Source: Vibrio cincinnatiensis DSM 19608
GTDB lineage: Bacteria > Pseudomonadota > Gammaproteobacteria > Enterobacterales > Vibrionaceae
NCBI RefSeq assembly: GCF_900167345.1
Contig: NZ_FUXB01000021.1
Location: 1-35,836 of the forward strand
Length of the DNA: 35,836 nucleotides
Direction of reading: 5' to 3'
Below are positions 1 to 10,509 of this stretch, in pieces. The translations under genes were made by a program, and so were the position numbers. Within the stretch, counting starts at the first letter, position 1, and each line of letters opens with the position of its first letter. The notes under the pieces were generated by a model. It saw only the letters and a list, made by a program, of their open reading frames with translations, did not search any database and was not told the DNA's origin.

Positions 1-6
1 AAAGCT

Positions 7-31
7 ATTATCGTTCCAACAGAACGATAAT
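7..31 (-). repeat. Hairpin at the 3' end of the rrn leader
   Basis: ATTATCGTTC (7-16) is perfectly complementary to GAACGATAAT (22-31), with a 5-nt loop. It lies immediately upstream of the expected 16S start on the minus strand, so a role in folding or processing of the pre-rRNA is inferred. Confidence 0.6.
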
Positions 32-143
32 GAATTGACTGTGCCAAAATCAAGTAAACTTGATTCTGATTGGTCACTCAGTTCATCGATAAATCTTTTT
101 GATTATCATCAACGAGTGCCCACACAGATTGATTGGTTTAAAT

Positions 144-155
144 TGTTAAAGAGCG
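144..155 (-). promoter_or_regulatory. boxA antitermination site of the rRNA operon
   Basis: The minus strand reads CGCTCTTTAACA, matching the rrn boxA consensus TGCTCTTTAACA at 11 of 12 positions. boxA RNA is bound by NusB/NusE and keeps RNA polymerase from terminating in untranslated rRNA operons. Its place downstream of both promoters and upstream of 16S is the expected one. Confidence 0.85.
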
Positions 156-195
156 TTCTTACCGTTTGGCTTACACCGTATCGGAAGAGGCGGTA

Positions 196-223
196 ATTTT
201 AGCGAGATAAACGTCGGTGTCAA
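196..223 (-). promoter_or_regulatory. rrn P2-type promoter
   Basis: On the minus strand a perfect -35 TTGACA (218-223) is followed after 16 bp by TAAAAT (196-201) and a discriminator rich in C and G. It lies downstream of the P1-like promoter, matching the tandem P1/P2 layout of rRNA operons. Confidence 0.7.
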
Positions 224-318
224 ACACTTTTTTACGTTTATTTTTGAGGTGTTACCCTTGTAAAATTACCTGCTGTTTGGGTTGGCACTGAGGCACTTTC
301 CCGTGACAGCGAGGCGGC

Positions 319-346
319 ATTATAGAGATCGACATCACATTGGCAA
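319..346 (-). promoter_or_regulatory. rrn P1-type promoter
   Basis: On the minus strand TTGCCA (341-346), a 16-bp spacer and a perfect TATAAT (319-324) precede a GC-rich discriminator (GCCGCCTCG). A run of A just upstream of -35 (349-356 on the plus strand reads as T) could act as an UP element. The short spacer and GC-rich discriminator are hallmarks of stringently controlled rrn P1 promoters. This supports an rRNA operon transcribed leftward out of the window. Confidence 0.85.
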
Positions 347-464
347 GTGTTTTTTTATGCATTCCTTTCGACTGCGTATTTTTTACCCAAAGCACATCTT
401 TTATCACTTAATTCGGGTTACACTTAGCTGAGAATAACGACATAAAAATAGATTAGGAGAAATA

Positions 465-1013
465 ATGAGCTCGATTCGTTGTTATAAAGGTGCATCTCCC
501 CAGATAGCTTCCCGTGTTTATATTGACCCATCTAGTGTTCTCGTCGGCGATATCACGATCGGTGATGATGCGAGTATTTGGCCTTTAGTGGCTGCTCGTG
601 GTGATGTAAACCACATCTGTATTGGAAATCGTTCTAATATCCAAGATGGAAGCGTACTCCATGTCACACATAAAAATAGTGAGAATCCAAATGGCTATCC
701 ATTGTTGATCGGCAATGAAGTTACGGTTGGGCATAAAGTCATGCTTCATGGCTGTACGATTCAGGATCGAGTATTAATTGGGATGGGTTCCATTGTATTG
801 GATGGTGCTGTGATTAGTAGTGATGTAATGATTGGCGCGGGTAGTTTAGTCCCACCCGGTAAAGTTTTAGAAAGTGGCTATCTCTATGTTGGGAGCCCCG
901 CTAAACAGGTTCGTCCATTGACAGATAAAGAACGTGCATTTTTAGTCAAATCCGCAGACAACTATGTACAGACCAAGAATGATTATCTCAATGATGTAGA
1001 GGTGATCAACTGA
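465..1013 (+). CDS. yrdA: Gamma-carbonic anhydrase-like protein YrdA
   Basis: A 182-residue left-handed beta-helix protein of the YrdA/PaaY/CaiE gamma-carbonic anhydrase family. Hexapeptide repeats (for example VLVGDI, TIGDDA, VLIGMG) run from about residue 25 to 145. Candidate zinc-ligand histidines are H66, H90 and H95, in VLHVTH and VGHKVMLHGC. Family members are trimeric metal-binding proteins; carbonic anhydrase activity is not established for every one. The ATG is preceded by a good Shine-Dalgarno, AGGAGA. It is a lone plus-strand gene beside the rrn promoter. Its last codons lie in a perfect inverted repeat shared with the convergent yrdB, whose 3' end it overlaps by 8 nt. Confidence 0.93.
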   Translation: MSSIRCYKGASPQIASRVYIDPSSVLVGDITIGDDASIWPLVAARGDVNHICIGNRSNIQDGSVLHVTHKNSENPNGYPLLIGNEVTVGHKVMLHGCTIQDRVLIGMGSIVLDGAVISSDVMIGAGSLVPPGKVLESGYLYVGSPAKQVRPLTDKERAFLVKSADNYVQTKNDYLNDVEVIN

Positions 1014-1025
1014 TCACCTCTACAT
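994..1025. terminator. Perfect 15-bp inverted repeat over two convergent stop codons
   Basis: ATGTAGAGGTGATCA (994-1008) and its exact reverse complement TGATCACCTCTACAT (1011-1025) are separated by only 2 nt. The repeat contains the stop codons of yrdA (plus) and yrdB (minus). There is no clear U-tract on either side, so intrinsic termination is inferred from stem strength and position, not shown. Confidence 0.55.
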
Positions 1026-1272
1026 TACCATATTGATTAAAGGCTTCTTCCTCAATCAACGCTTCAGCAAGCTCTTCGAGATCAAAACGTACTGTATCGA
1101 ATACCGCAAGAGCTTGTTCTGGGCTATTGATGGCTTGTCCAGAATATTGAATTAATTGTTGAATAGAGATCTGACAAGAAATAAGAGCCCCGCCTTGCTG
1201 GGCTGGAAACTCGATAACGTGCAGCTTTTCATTCCAATGCTGAATATCTGGAAAAAGAATCGACTGATTCAT
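1006..1272 (-). CDS. yrdB: DUF1488 family protein (YrdB-like)
   Basis: An 88-residue acidic protein of the DUF1488/YrdB family, whose function is unknown. It matches the length of E. coli YrdB (about 85 aa) and the conserved neighbourhood downstream of aroE. The first codons overlap the aroE stop by 4 nt (1269-1272), indicating translational coupling, so it is probably the last gene of tsaC-hemF-aroE-yrdB. It converges on yrdA with an 8-nt overlap. The end NVEVIS mirrors YrdA's DVEVIN because both are encoded in the same palindrome. Confidence 0.85.
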   Translation of the reverse strand: MNQSILFPDIQHWNEKLHVIEFPAQQGGALISCQISIQQLIQYSGQAINSPEQALAVFDTVRFDLEELAEALIEEEAFNQYGNVEVIS

Positions 1273-2105
1273 ATCTCTCCCGCTAGATTTTTTCTAAGTT
1301 CTCGCAAAATCTGTCTTGTTCCCGGACGTAGCCCTCGCCAGAGCATAAAGCTTTCAGCGGCTTGAGCCACCAACATACCTAACCCATCATAAGCATTAGC
1401 CGCACCTTGCTCTAACGCCCACTGGTTGAAAATAGTTTCCCCTTTACCATACATCATGTCATAAGCCACACTGGTGTGAGTAAAAATGGTTGACGGTAGT
1501 TTGGGCAATTCTCCCGCTAAGCTTGCCGAGGTAGAGTTGATGATAATATCAAAGCTGTGGTTGATTTCGTTCATCGCTTGCGCATCAACAGAACCAAATG
1601 GCGCAAAGTTTGCTGCTAACTGCTCGGCTTTACTGAATGTGCGGTTGGTAATGGTAATACGAGAAGGGTGTTGATCTAACAAAGGTTTTATTACGCCACG
1701 AGCCGCCCCCCCCGCGCCAATCAGTAAGATACGAGCGCCATCAAGAATGACCTGATTTTGTAATAAATCTTGGACTAACCCTTCACCATCAGTATTGTCT
1801 CCAATCACATCTCCATCATCGAGCTTTTTTAGAGTATTAACTGCTCCAGCCAGTTGAGCACGCTCAGTCAGACGATCGGCAAACTGGTAAGCCGCTTCCT
1901 TAAAAGGAACTGTAACATTGCACCCTTTTCCACCTTGTGAAAAAAATTGCTGCACTGCGGCTTGAAAGCCATCCACTGGAGCCAGTTCGGCAGTATAGAT
2001 CATCTTCTGATTGGTTTGACGAGCAAACAACGTATGAATGAAAGGGGATTTACTGTGTCCGATAGGGTTACCAAACACAGCATAATGATCGTTATGAAAA
2101 TCCAT
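1269..2105 (-). CDS. aroE: Shikimate dehydrogenase (NADP+)
   Basis: This 278-residue enzyme reduces 3-dehydroshikimate to shikimate with NADPH in aromatic amino acid synthesis. The substrate-binding N-domain carries SKSPFIH near residue 18 and NVTVPFK, with catalytic Lys69. Asp106 lies in NTDGEGL. The NADP-binding glycine motif GAGGAARG is at 130-137, followed by the NRT motif that contacts the NADP phosphate. Length and motifs are normal for AroE rather than YdiB. It starts with ATG 58 nt after the hemF stop and overlaps yrdB by 4 nt. The gap before it holds a short palindrome (GGTCTC, TGCT, GAGACC at 2126-2141) without a U-run. Confidence 0.97.
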   Translation of the reverse strand: MDFHNDHYAVFGNPIGHSKSPFIHTLFARQTNQKMIYTAELAPVDGFQAAVQQFFSQGGKGCNVTVPFKEAAYQFADRLTERAQLAGAVNTLKKLDDGDVIGDNTDGEGLVQDLLQNQVILDGARILLIGAGGAARGVIKPLLDQHPSRITITNRTFSKAEQLAANFAPFGSVDAQAMNEINHSFDIIINSTSASLAGELPKLPSTIFTHTSVAYDMMYGKGETIFNQWALEQGAANAYDGLGMLVAQAAESFMLWRGLRPGTRQILRELRKNLAGEI

Positions 2106-2163
2106 ATTCTAGCCTATTTCGCAAAGGTCTCTGCTGAGACCGTATCATTGGGTCTGTTTTCTG

Positions 2164-3090
<927 letters not shown>

Positions 3091-3100
3091 TTACTCCAGA

Positions 3101-3658
3101 TCATCCTTGTCTCAGTACTTGCTGAGTTTTGGCATCTCGAATTTCACTTGGCTTATTTCTTCCCCCTGTTTTCCCATGTAACACAGCCGGTAGTTGATCA
3201 CCGAACTGTTGTATCACCTCTTCAGTCGTCATACAGGAGGGAAGACCAGATAAGTTGGCACTGGTTGAGGTAATAGGCTTCCCATAAGCAAGGCATAGTT
3301 TTTGTACTAAGGGATGATCCGTGACTCGTACTGCAATCGTATCAAACTGACCACTTACCCATTTCGAGACTTGTGAACTGGCTGGCATAATCCAAGTCAC
3401 TGGGCCGGGCCAAGTCAATTTAACCGCCATCAGTTGTTCATACGTGAGTTGGCTTTCATCAATATATGGAAGAAGTTGTTCATAGCTAGCGGCAATTAAA
3501 ATTAAGCCTTTATCTACCGAACGCTGCTTTAATTGCAGTAATTTCTCAACCGCTTGAGGATTATCAGGATCACAACCAACCCCAAACACGCCTTCGGTTG
3601 GGTAAGCAATCACTTCACCAGTACGCAAGGAGTGTAATATCTGTTCAAAATTATCCAA
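3101..3658 (-). CDS. tsaC: Threonylcarbamoyl-AMP synthase TsaC (YrdC/RimN)
   Basis: A 185-residue SUA5/YrdC/YwlC-domain protein. TsaC makes L-threonylcarbamoyl-AMP from Thr, bicarbonate and ATP for the t6A37 modification of ANN-decoding tRNAs. Signatures include [14 protein letters not shown] (18-31), [13 protein letters not shown] (44-56), RVTDHP near 111 and STSANLSG (131-138). The start is TTG, supported by AGGA 8 nt upstream (TTTTAGGAATACACG) and by alignment to E. coli TsaC. It is the first gene of the minus-strand tsaC-hemF-aroE-yrdB group and is divergent from purE. A TTGACA lies in the shared gap, but I found no convincing -10 at proper spacing. Confidence 0.95.
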   Translation of the reverse strand: MDNFEQILHSLRTGEVIAYPTEGVFGVGCDPDNPQAVEKLLQLKQRSVDKGLILIAASYEQLLPYIDESQLTYEQLMAVKLTWPGPVTWIMPASSQVSKWVSGQFDTIAVRVTDHPLVQKLCLAYGKPITSTSANLSGLPSCMTTEEVIQQFGDQLPAVLHGKTGGRNKPSEIRDAKTQQVLRQG

Positions 3659-3770
3659 CGTGTATTCCTAAAAGTCGCAGGGGGTTTCACTTGAGCCTAA
3701 GTTTACAAATTATCAAGCCAGAGCGCTAAAGCAAATTAAGCATAAATTATGTCAATATCTTTTCTCTTTT

Positions 3771-3809
3771 ACGCAAACGTTTGCTTGCAAAAAAAACTCC
3801 TCGTATAAT
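3771..3809 (+). promoter_or_regulatory. purE promoter with PurR operator
   Basis: ACGCAAACGTTTGCTT (3771-3786) is a near-perfect palindromic PurR box. Its 3' part is the -35 element TTGCTT (3781-3786), spaced 17 bp from a perfect -10 TATAAT (3804-3809), 46 bp before the purE ATG. PurR with hypoxanthine or guanine bound here would block RNA polymerase directly. This fits the known PurR control of purEK in gammaproteobacteria. Confidence 0.9.
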
Positions 3810-3855
3810 GCGCACAAGCTCACTCACCTAACTACCAAGCTTAAAGGAATTTGAG

Positions 3856-4341
3856 ATGAAAGTCGGCATTATCATGGGTTCAAAATCAGACTGGCCAACC
3901 ATGAAACTGGCAGCAGAGATGCTTGATCAGTTTGGCATCGCTTACGAGACTAAAGTCGTTTCTGCCCATCGAACGCCTCATTTGTTAGCAGATTATGCCT
4001 CCAGTGCCAAAGAGCGTGGATTAAAAGTGATTATTGCTGGAGCCGGAGGCGCCGCTCACTTACCCGGTATGGCTGCAGCCTTTACCGCTCTTCCTGTCTT
4101 GGGTGTACCCGTTCAGTCACGCGCACTTTCGGGGTTAGACTCTCTCTATTCAATTGTCCAAATGCCAAAAGGCATTGCGGTCGGCACACTGGCTATTGGT
4201 GAAGCTGGAGCCGCTAATGCTGGTCTACTAGCGGCACAAATCATCGGCACTCATGATGAAAGTGTCATGGCAAAGGTAGAAGCCTTTCGTGCGGCACAAA
4301 CCCAAGCGGTACTCGCTAACCCTAACCCAGCCGAGGAATAA
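3856..4341 (+). CDS. purE: N5-carboxyaminoimidazole ribonucleotide mutase
   Basis: A 161-residue class I PurE, which converts N5-CAIR to CAIR in purine synthesis. The phosphate-binding motif GSKSDWPTM (8-16), SAHRTP with the conserved His38 and the glycine-rich [12 protein letters not shown] near residue 61 are intact. The start is ATG with AAGGAA upstream. It is the first gene of a purE-purK operon, with only 3 nt between stop and next start. Transcription is probably repressed through the PurR box overlapping its -35. Confidence 0.97.
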   Translation: MKVGIIMGSKSDWPTMKLAAEMLDQFGIAYETKVVSAHRTPHLLADYASSAKERGLKVIIAGAGGAAHLPGMAAAFTALPVLGVPVQSRALSGLDSLYSIVQMPKGIAVGTLAIGEAGAANAGLLAAQIIGTHDESVMAKVEAFRAAQTQAVLANPNPAEE

Positions 4342-4344
4342 TTC

Positions 4345-5472
4345 ATGCATGTATTGGTGTTAGGTTCGGGTCAACTCGCCCGCATGATGTCTCTCGCTGG
4401 AGCGCCACTGAACATCACACTTTCAGCCTTTGATGTAACCAGTAACCATGTTGTCCACCCATTAACACAAACGATAATCGGACACGGTTTACCACAAGCG
4501 ATTGAGCAAGCTGACATCATCACCGCTGAGTTTGAACATATTCCTCATGATGTACTCGCCGTCTGTGAGCAGAGTGGTAAATTCCAGCCCACCACTGAAG
4601 CGATTAAGGCAGGAGGGGATCGTCGCCTTGAGAAAGCCTTACTGGATCAAGCGGGTGTACGAAATGCACCTTACGCTGTCATCAATAACCGCCAAGACTT
4701 TGCTACTGCCATTGAAAAAATCGGTCTGCCGATGGTGTTGAAAAGCGCCTTAGGCGGCTACGATGGTAAAGGTCAATGGCGCTTGAAAGCCAGTGATGAT
4801 GTCGAGCGTATTTGGGCTGAAATGGCACAATGTTTAGCCAGCGCCGAAAATCAAGCCATTGTCGCCGAACAGTTTATTCCCTTTGATCGAGAAGTCTCCT
4901 TAGTTGGCGCTCGTGGTCGAGATGGGAATATTGCCGTTTACCCTCTTGCTGAAAATATTCATGTTGATGGGGTATTGAGCTTATCAACTGCCATTGATGC
5001 CCCTCAATTGCAAGCACAAGCACAAGTGATGTTTAAAGCGGTTGCTGAAAATCTCGACTATATCGGTGTTCTGGCCTTAGAGTTTTTTGATATGCAGGGA
5101 AGCTTGTTGGTCAATGAAATTGCGCCACGGGTACATAACTCGGGTCACTGGACTCAACAGGGTGCCGAAGTCTGTCAATTTGAGAATCACCTGCGTGCTG
5201 TCTGCGGTTTACCTTTAGGTAGCACTAAGTTGGTTCGAGAAACCGCCATGATCAATATTCTCGGTGAAGATAGCTTGCCTAATGAACTGCTGGCGATGGA
5301 AGGCTGCCATATTCATTGGTATGGAAAAGAGAAACGCGCAGGAAGAAAAATGGGACACATTAATGTCACCGCCGATTATTCTGGGGAGCTCGATCGTAAA
5401 CTAAATCAATTAGCGACCATACTCGACCCCATCTGCTTCCCTGCCCTACAAAAACGTAGCTCTTCTGTTTAA
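4345..5472 (+). CDS. purK: N5-carboxyaminoimidazole ribonucleotide synthase
   Basis: A 375-residue ATP-grasp enzyme converting AIR, bicarbonate and ATP to N5-CAIR, the substrate of PurE. The N-terminal GSGQLARM (7-14), the ATP-grasp loop GGYDGKGQ (137-144) and the metal/substrate segment [14 protein letters not shown] (257-270) are present. The ATG lies 3 nt after purE, and its Shine-Dalgarno (GAGGAA) is inside the purE stop region, so translation is probably coupled. It is the last gene before a bidirectional terminator. Confidence 0.97.
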   Translation: MHVLVLGSGQLARMMSLAGAPLNITLSAFDVTSNHVVHPLTQTIIGHGLPQAIEQADIITAEFEHIPHDVLAVCEQSGKFQPTTEAIKAGGDRRLEKALLDQAGVRNAPYAVINNRQDFATAIEKIGLPMVLKSALGGYDGKGQWRLKASDDVERIWAEMAQCLASAENQAIVAEQFIPFDREVSLVGARGRDGNIAVYPLAENIHVDGVLSLSTAIDAPQLQAQAQVMFKAVAENLDYIGVLALEFFDMQGSLLVNEIAPRVHNSGHWTQQGAEVCQFENHLRAVCGLPLGSTKLVRETAMINILGEDSLPNELLAMEGCHIHWYGKEKRAGRKMGHINVTADYSGELDRKLNQLATILDPICFPALQKRSSSV

Positions 5473-5514
5473 CACAAATGGGTTTTTCGCTATCTAGCGA
5501 TTGCCCTAAAAAAA

Positions 5515-5540
5515 TTAACGACGCTTTATTGCGTCGTTAA
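5515..5540. terminator. Bidirectional terminator between purK and the zinc-finger gene
   Basis: TTAACGACGC (5515-5524) pairs perfectly with GCGTCGTTAA (5531-5540) around a 6-nt loop. The minus strand is followed by a run of seven T (strong for the converging operon), the plus strand by TCATTTT (weaker). The stem includes the stop codon of the minus-strand gene. Confidence 0.85.
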
Positions 5541-6106
5541 TCATTTTGGAGATGAGCACACTTCTTATCTGCACATTGATATTTAGTTCCACTTGCCAAT
5601 TTTTTTTCCATTAATAATGGAAAACCGCACCGCTCACATACCCCAGCAGCAGGGGGTTGATTAAGCGCATACTTACATTTAGGAAAAGCATCGCACGCAT
5701 AGAAGGTTTTACCAAAACGGGATTTTCGCTCAACTAAATGCCCTTTATGGCATTCCGGACAAGTGAGTAACGACTCCGATTTCTGATTTTGTTCATCGTT
5801 ATCTAGCGATTCAATATGCCGGCAATCTGGGTAAGAGCTACAACCAATAAACATGCCAAACCGCCCCTGCCTAAGTACTAGCTCATGCCCACATTCCGGA
5901 CAAGGAACGCCTAACTCTTTAATGATATGACCATCATTCTGATGAAGCGGTTTTATATAGTCGCATTGTGGATAATGGCTACAACCTAGAAAAGGACCAT
6001 GCTTAGCGCGGCGAAGCTGTAACTCCCCACCGCACAAAGGACAAGGCTCATGAGTTAACGCCTGCTCATGAGCAGAAAATAAAGTAGGATCAATTTTATT
6101 GCTCAT
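5537..6106 (-). CDS. Topoisomerase I-type C4 zinc-finger protein (YrdD-like)
   Basis: A 189-residue protein made almost wholly of four topoisomerase I C-terminal zinc-ribbon domains, with no catalytic topoisomerase region. The four cysteine quartets are about residues 22/25/42/48, 69/72/89/95, 116/119/138/144 and 157/160/178/183. The first three share a GC(S/D)xxPxC pattern; the fourth is more divergent. It resembles E. coli YrdD and the Vibrio 'DNA topoisomerase I-related' protein. A nucleic-acid-binding role is inferred; no specific function is known to me. It is the last gene of lysM-dprA-smg, 5 nt after smg. Confidence 0.88.
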   Translation of the reverse strand: MSNKIDPTLFSAHEQALTHEPCPLCGGELQLRRAKHGPFLGCSHYPQCDYIKPLHQNDGHIIKELGVPCPECGHELVLRQGRFGMFIGCSSYPDCRHIESLDNDEQNQKSESLLTCPECHKGHLVERKSRFGKTFYACDAFPKCKYALNQPPAAGVCERCGFPLLMEKKLASGTKYQCADKKCAHLQND

Positions 6107-6111
6107 ATCAA

Positions 6112-6585
6112 TTAATGCAAAATACCCTGTTCTTTACTGTACAGAAGCTCTTCCATCAAGGTATAAGCATTCTCATTGCCAGGGACATTAAACAGCACCA
6201 TCAGAATAATCCATTTGAGATCATCTAATTCAAACTCATTGGTTTCTAATCCCATCACTCGATCGATCACCATCTCACGAGTTTCTGACGTTAATACCTG
6301 AATTTGCTCAAGAAACAACAAAAAACCACGTGCTTCAAGATCGAGCCGCTCCATCTCTTGAGCTGTATATACCCGCATTGAAGTCGCTGCACAGGTTGCC
6401 ATCGCTGAATGCGCATCACTTTGTTGCAATGCAGCCAGCTCTTCTAACCAATGGAGGGCTTTATAAATCTCTTTCTGGTGAAATCCCGCTCGAAGTAACT
6501 CATCTTCAAGCTCATCTTGATCCACTTGCAACTCAGCATCGCTATGGATATACGTTTCAAACAGATACATCAAAATATCCATCAT
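6112..6585 (-). CDS. smg: Smg family protein (DUF494)
   Basis: A 157-residue acidic protein of the Smg/DUF494 family, conserved next to dprA in gammaproteobacteria; its molecular role is not established. The sequence starts [12 protein letters not shown], has an acidic segment with a predicted helix-turn-helix-like stretch around residues 23-50, and ends in helices. It overlaps the dprA stop by 4 nt (6582-6585), so translation is probably coupled. Length matches E. coli Smg (157 aa). Confidence 0.9.
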   Translation of the reverse strand: MMDILMYLFETYIHSDAELQVDQDELEDELLRAGFHQKEIYKALHWLEELAALQQSDAHSAMATCAATSMRVYTAQEMERLDLEARGFLLFLEQIQVLTSETREMVIDRVMGLETNEFELDDLKWIILMVLFNVPGNENAYTLMEELLYSKEQGILH

Positions 6586-7706
6586 AGCTTGCCCCTCCCC
6601 TTACGAATATAGCCACCGGAAACTGCAACAACGTGCCCTAAAAGCTCAAGCTCTAAGAGCTGCATCATGACTTCTTGTACAGGGATATGGGTCCGCTGTG
6701 CAAGAATATCAACGGGTGTCGCTTCTACTCCTACGTTAGCTAACAGCTCGGGAAATGGCAATTCTTCTTGACCATTTGATGGAGAAAAAAGGTCTTCTTG
6801 AGCGGAAATGGCAGATTTTTGTGACCAATGAGTCAGCAAAGTGATTTCAGCGAGAATATCGTCCACCGTTTGAACAAGACAAGCTCCCTGCTGAATAAGA
6901 CGGTTACTCCCCTGAAAATTGGTGATATGTATTGGGCCTGGAACCACAAAAACGTCTCGTCCTTGCTCCAAAGCATAGCGAGCAGTAATCAGTGAACCGC
7001 TTTTTTCAGCGGCTTCAACCACTAAGACCCCTAATGATAAGCCACTAATAATACGGTTACGCCGCGGGAAATATTCTGGCCTTGGTTTTGTATTAGGACG
7101 AAATTCAGAGACTAAAGCTCCATCGGCTTTTATTCGCTCAGCTAAGGATTGATGCCTCGTCGGATAAATACATTCGAGCCCCGAACCTAAAACCGCAATG
7201 GTTGACCCTGACGCTTTTAGAGCCCCATCGTGCGCATAACCGTCAATTCCTAGAGCAAGCCCACTGGTAACCGTGAGGTCATGTTCCACTAATTGCGAAG
7301 CAAAATGTTGGGCAATGTACCGACTATCTATCGTTGCATCTCGACTACCGACAATCGCAATTTGTGGGTTCACAAGAGTCGAACATCGCCCTTCTACAAA
7401 CAAGACTTTCGGTGGAGATGCGACCTCACGCAATAAAGGGGGATAGCGCGAATCATCATACAGAGCAATAATATGTCGCCCAGCCTCTTTCGATTGCCAC
7501 TCTAAACAAGCTTCAACCTCTCGCTTAGCCTGATGCATCAAATAATCCACTTGATCTGGCTTCAGTCCTAAAGCTAACCACTGCTGAGAGGAATAATCGA
7601 ACATGTTTGCCAGAGAGTCTAAGCTCAACAATCGCGTAATCATCTTCTGCGTTAGCTTCGGTGTAAAGCTTAAAGCGAGCCAGGCACAGAGATCTTTGTG
7701 TTGCAT
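6582..7706 (-). CDS. dprA: DNA-processing protein DprA (Smf)
   Basis: A DprA homologue, which loads RecA on incoming single-stranded DNA during natural transformation. It has an N-terminal SAM/HhH-like region, then the Rossmann-like DNA_processg_A domain with GSRDAT near residue 120, [13 protein letters not shown] near 147, [10 protein letters not shown] near 173 and [12 protein letters not shown] near 213. A C-terminal winged-helix (DML1-like) region includes [21 protein letters not shown] chose the ATG at 7706 (374 aa). A TTG at 7718 is in frame and would add four residues; neither has a clear Shine-Dalgarno. The start is 18 nt after the lysM stop. Confidence 0.93.
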   Translation of the reverse strand: MQHKDLCAWLALSFTPKLTQKMITRLLSLDSLANMFDYSSQQWLALGLKPDQVDYLMHQAKREVEACLEWQSKEAGRHIIALYDDSRYPPLLREVASPPKVLFVEGRCSTLVNPQIAIVGSRDATIDSRYIAQHFASQLVEHDLTVTSGLALGIDGYAHDGALKASGSTIAVLGSGLECIYPTRHQSLAERIKADGALVSEFRPNTKPRPEYFPRRNRIISGLSLGVLVVEAAEKSGSLITARYALEQGRDVFVVPGPIHITNFQGSNRLIQQGACLVQTVDDILAEITLLTHWSQKSAISAQEDLFSPSNGQEELPFPELLANVGVEATPVDILAQRTHIPVQEVMMQLLELELLGHVVAVSGGYIRKGRGKL

Positions 7707-7724
7707 TGATTTCGCCAAATCAAT

Positions 7725-8834
7725 TTACGGAACAGAAGCAACCGAGGAAGCAATCTCTTCATCGTGAATAGGAGAGAATACCAATACAGTGTGATCAATC
7801 GGTGCCTCACTGTTCGTCACTAAAGCTAGGCTAAATGCATCATAAGGACGAATGACCATTAAGGTACCCACTTTGCGTTGTGGTAGATTAATCGGTTCTC
7901 CACGATTCGACTTGTAGCTATATCCTTCTTTATCTTGATAAACGGTTGCACCCTGTTGGTACAGCTCAAACATACTGCCTTGCATCAATCCATCATCTTT
8001 ACCGTGATCAATTACAACAACCTGATTTTTTGCTGCATATTGACTTCCTTCCAGCGTCCCTAAAATGGTTGCTTGAACTCCCTGTGGCGCAGGCCTAGGA
8101 AAGAAAGAGGTGGATAAATTCAGTTGATTCAATCCCACTTCAGCGAGAGCGAGATCATTGACCATGATTTCTTGCGCGAATTGATGAATGGAAAGTGCGG
8201 TGACTTGTTCTTGACTTTCCAATCGCTCAGCCGTCGCTAATAAACGCAGTGCAACCATTCTCTTATCACCACGCTCAAATGAGTTCATTGGACGGTAAAG
8301 CCCCCATTGAGCATGGCTAGACTCTCCAGAAATATAGACCGTATCTTGTTTGGTTAAATACTGCCGCCCATCGTTCGAACCTAACACGCGTGGGCTTTGT
8401 GCAATTTCTGTCTCTTCAATCAGACGATCCGACAATAAATAAGGCAGCAATAATCCCTCTTCAACTGTTGGTAATGATTGCTTTTCCTGTAAGCGTACTT
8501 TTGGGCTTAACTTAACCATAGGTTTCAAACTTAACACGGGTTGCCCGTCGCGCCACACGAGTGTTAGTTTATCTCCCGGATAAATAAGGTGAGGGTTGTC
8601 TATTTCTGGATTCACTTGCCAAAGTCTTGGCCATAACCAAGGGCTATCAAGATATAGCGCTGAAATATCCCATAAGGTATCGCCTTTCACCACAATGTAC
8701 GTTTTCGGTGCATCCCTCTTCACAGCCAAAACCGTAGGCTCACTAGCCAAGGCTGAAACATGAGCACTGAGAGAGATAAACAGCATACTGAAGGTAAGTG
8801 CTGTTCGGCGATAGTAACGAATAAATACGTTCAT
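7725..8834 (-). CDS. Secreted LysM-domain protein
   Basis: A 369-residue protein with a signal peptide ([10 protein letters not shown] then a hydrophobic stretch, likely cut after ...SALA near residue 31). A single LysM peptidoglycan-binding domain at about residues 44-93 includes [13 protein letters not shown], then LWQVNPEI and IYPGDKLTL. The rest (about 100-369) has no motif I recognise apart from [19 protein letters not shown] near the C-terminus. It is the first gene of the lysM-dprA-smg-zinc-finger operon, divergent from def. An envelope or cell-wall role is inferred from the LysM and signal peptide only. Confidence 0.88.
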   Translation of the reverse strand: MNVFIRYYRRTALTFSMLFISLSAHVSALASEPTVLAVKRDAPKTYIVVKGDTLWDISALYLDSPWLWPRLWQVNPEIDNPHLIYPGDKLTLVWRDGQPVLSLKPMVKLSPKVRLQEKQSLPTVEEGLLLPYLLSDRLIEETEIAQSPRVLGSNDGRQYLTKQDTVYISGESSHAQWGLYRPMNSFERGDKRMVALRLLATAERLESQEQVTALSIHQFAQEIMVNDLALAEVGLNQLNLSTSFFPRPAPQGVQATILGTLEGSQYAAKNQVVVIDHGKDDGLMQGSMFELYQQGATVYQDKEGYSYKSNRGEPINLPQRKVGTLMVIRPYDAFSLALVTNSEAPIDHTVLVFSPIHDEEIASSVASVP

Positions 8835-8973
8835 GACCTTGCTTCCTTGGCCGGTAGATAACAGAGGGTTTGCTATAAATGTTGCTCGATGCTGTCATTT
8901 AGGTCATAAAATGTCTAGAATTGAGCCAACCAGCATTAAGCTGTTTCGGCACAGTTCAATATTTCGAGTGTAT

Positions 8974-9486
8974 ATGTCTGTATTACAAGTATTAACATTT
9001 CCAGATGATCGTCTTCGCACCGTTGCTAAGCCGGTCGACAAAGTCACGCCTGAAATTCAAAAAATCGTCGATGACATGTTAGACACCATGTATGACGAAG
9101 AAGGCATTGGTTTGGCGGCAACACAAGTAGATATCCATCAACGCATCGTGGTGATTGATATTTCAGAAACCCGCGATCAACCTATGGTCCTGATCAATCC
9201 ACAAATTTTAGAAAAGCGTGGTGAAGACGGTATTGAAGAAGGGTGTTTATCTGTCCCTGGCGCGCGGGCTCTTGTGCCTCGAGCAGCAGAGGTCACAGTG
9301 AAAGCGCTCAACCGAGAAGGTGAAGAGTTCACCTTTGATGCCGATGATTTGCTGGCCATTTGTGTTCAACATGAGCTTGATCACTTAGAAGGCAAACTGT
9401 TTGTCGACTATTTGTCGCCATTAAAGCGCAAACGCATCAAAGAGAAGTTGGAAAAAATTAAGCGTTTCAACGAGAAAAATCAATAA
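8974..9486 (+). CDS. def: Peptide deformylase
   Basis: A 170-residue metalloenzyme removing the N-formyl group from new proteins. All three family motifs are present: GIGLAATQ (44-51), EGCLSVP with metal ligand Cys91, and HELDH with His133, catalytic Glu134 and His137. The ATG at 8974 gives the standard [11 protein letters not shown] start. An in-frame upstream extension to 8833 is not homologous to Def and was excluded. A TGCTATAAA sequence near 8870 could be an extended -10, but no good -35 accompanies it. fmt follows after 19 nt. Confidence 0.97.
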   Translation: MSVLQVLTFPDDRLRTVAKPVDKVTPEIQKIVDDMLDTMYDEEGIGLAATQVDIHQRIVVIDISETRDQPMVLINPQILEKRGEDGIEEGCLSVPGARALVPRAAEVTVKALNREGEEFTFDADDLLAICVQHELDHLEGKLFVDYLSPLKRKRIKEKLEKIKRFNEKNQ

Positions 9487-9505
9487 CTCGAATAGAGAGG
9501 TTACC

Positions 9506-10453
9506 TTGAGCCAATCATTACGTATTGTCTTTGCAGGTACTCCGGATTTCGCCGCCCGTCATTTGGCGGCGTTGTTGTCTTCGGAGCACGAAGTGATTGC
9601 GGTCTATACTCAACCAGATCGCCCTGCAGGGCGAGGAAAGAAGTTGACGGCTAGCCCGGTAAAACAGATTGCGATTGAACATCATATTCCAGTCTATCAA
9701 CCTGAAAATTTTAAGTCTGATGAAGCCAAGCAACAATTTGCTGAGCTCAATGCTGACTTAATGGTGGTCGTCGCTTATGGGCTATTATTACCAAAGGCGG
9801 TGCTCGACCTCCCTAAATTGGGGTGCATTAACGTACACGGCTCTATTTTGCCCCGCTGGCGTGGAGCGGCTCCGATTCAACGCTCAATCTGGGCGGGAGA
9901 CCAAGAAACAGGGGTCACAATTATGCAAATGGATGTCGGCCTTGATACGGGGGATATGTTAAAAATTGCGACCCTGCCTATCTCAGAGACAGACACCAGT
10001 GCTTCTATGTACGAAAAATTAGCGGCGCTAGGTCCACACGCATTGATTGACTGCCTTACGGATATTGCCAACGGTACGACTCAACCAGTCAAGCAAGATG
10101 ATGACAAAGCCAATTACGCCCAGAAACTGAGTAAAGAAGAAGCGAAAATCGATTGGACACAAGAAGCCGCCTGTATCGAACGCTGCGTACGTGCTTTTAA
10201 CCCTTGGCCCATGAGTCATTTCGGTGTCGCTGACAATACGATAAAAGTATGGCAAAGCCGAGTAGATCCTCGAGCTTGTGATCAAGCACCGGGGACGATT
10301 ATTCAAGCAGACAAATCCGGCATTTATGTTGCCACAGGCAACGGCTTACTGGTTCTTGAACAATTGCAAGTACCTGGAAAAAAAGCCATGCCAGTGCAGG
10401 ATATTCTCAATGCTCGTGCAAGTTGGTTTGAAGTTGGTAGCCAACTCAGTTAA
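9506..10453 (+). CDS. fmt: Methionyl-tRNA formyltransferase
   Basis: A 315-residue enzyme that transfers a formyl group from 10-formyl-THF to Met-tRNAfMet. The catalytic triad is in place: Asn109 and His111 in [12 protein letters not shown], and Asp147 in [11 protein letters not shown]. The C-terminal tRNA-binding domain begins around residue 205. The start is TTG, supported by AGAGAGG upstream and by the family start ([15 protein letters not shown]). It forms the classical def-fmt pair. The gene is followed by an intrinsic terminator before rsmB. Confidence 0.97.
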   Translation: MSQSLRIVFAGTPDFAARHLAALLSSEHEVIAVYTQPDRPAGRGKKLTASPVKQIAIEHHIPVYQPENFKSDEAKQQFAELNADLMVVVAYGLLLPKAVLDLPKLGCINVHGSILPRWRGAAPIQRSIWAGDQETGVTIMQMDVGLDTGDMLKIATLPISETDTSASMYEKLAALGPHALIDCLTDIANGTTQPVKQDDDKANYAQKLSKEEAKIDWTQEAACIERCVRAFNPWPMSHFGVADNTIKVWQSRVDPRACDQAPGTIIQADKSGIYVATGNGLLVLEQLQVPGKKAMPVQDILNARASWFEVGSQLS

Positions 10454-10461
10454 ACCTTAAC

Positions 10462-10494
10462 GAGGGCAGAGATGCCCTCATTATTTTTATTTTC
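10462..10494 (+). terminator. Intrinsic terminator between fmt and rsmB
   Basis: GAGGGCA (10462-10468), a GAGA loop and TGCCCTC (10473-10479) form a 7-bp GC-rich stem followed by ATTATTTTTATTTT. It may be leaky, as rsmB starts only 16 nt after the U-rich tail. Confidence 0.8.
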
Positions 10495-10509
10495 AATTCG
10501 GTATTGCTC

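Larger units (their letters stand above)
1..311 (-). other. rRNA operon leader (pre-16S leader), running off the left edge
   Basis: Read on the minus strand, this stretch follows two rrn-type promoters, contains a boxA element and ends at position 1 just before where 16S rRNA should begin. A 10-bp stem (7-16 with 22-31, loop 17-21) sits at the very end, where the 5' half of the RNase III processing stem is expected. A second inverted repeat lies at 49-64 (ATCAAG, TAAA, CTTGAT). The sequence resembles Vibrio rrn leaders as I know them. No 16S sequence is visible inside the window. Confidence 0.8.

Noticed and set aside
1..350. 16S-23S internal spacer instead of a leader
   Set aside because: A spacer also carries boxA, but two rrn-type promoters with GC-rich discriminators lie just upstream, so this is the operon's 5' end.
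2126..2141. GGTCTC-TGCT-GAGACC palindrome between hemF and aroE
   Set aside because: It has a 6-bp stem and no U-tract inside a probable operon, so I do not call it a terminator or an operator.
8833..8973. 47-residue N-terminal extension of peptide deformylase in the same frame
   Set aside because: It covers the divergent promoter region, has no family similarity, and the ATG at 8974 gives the universal Def N-terminus.
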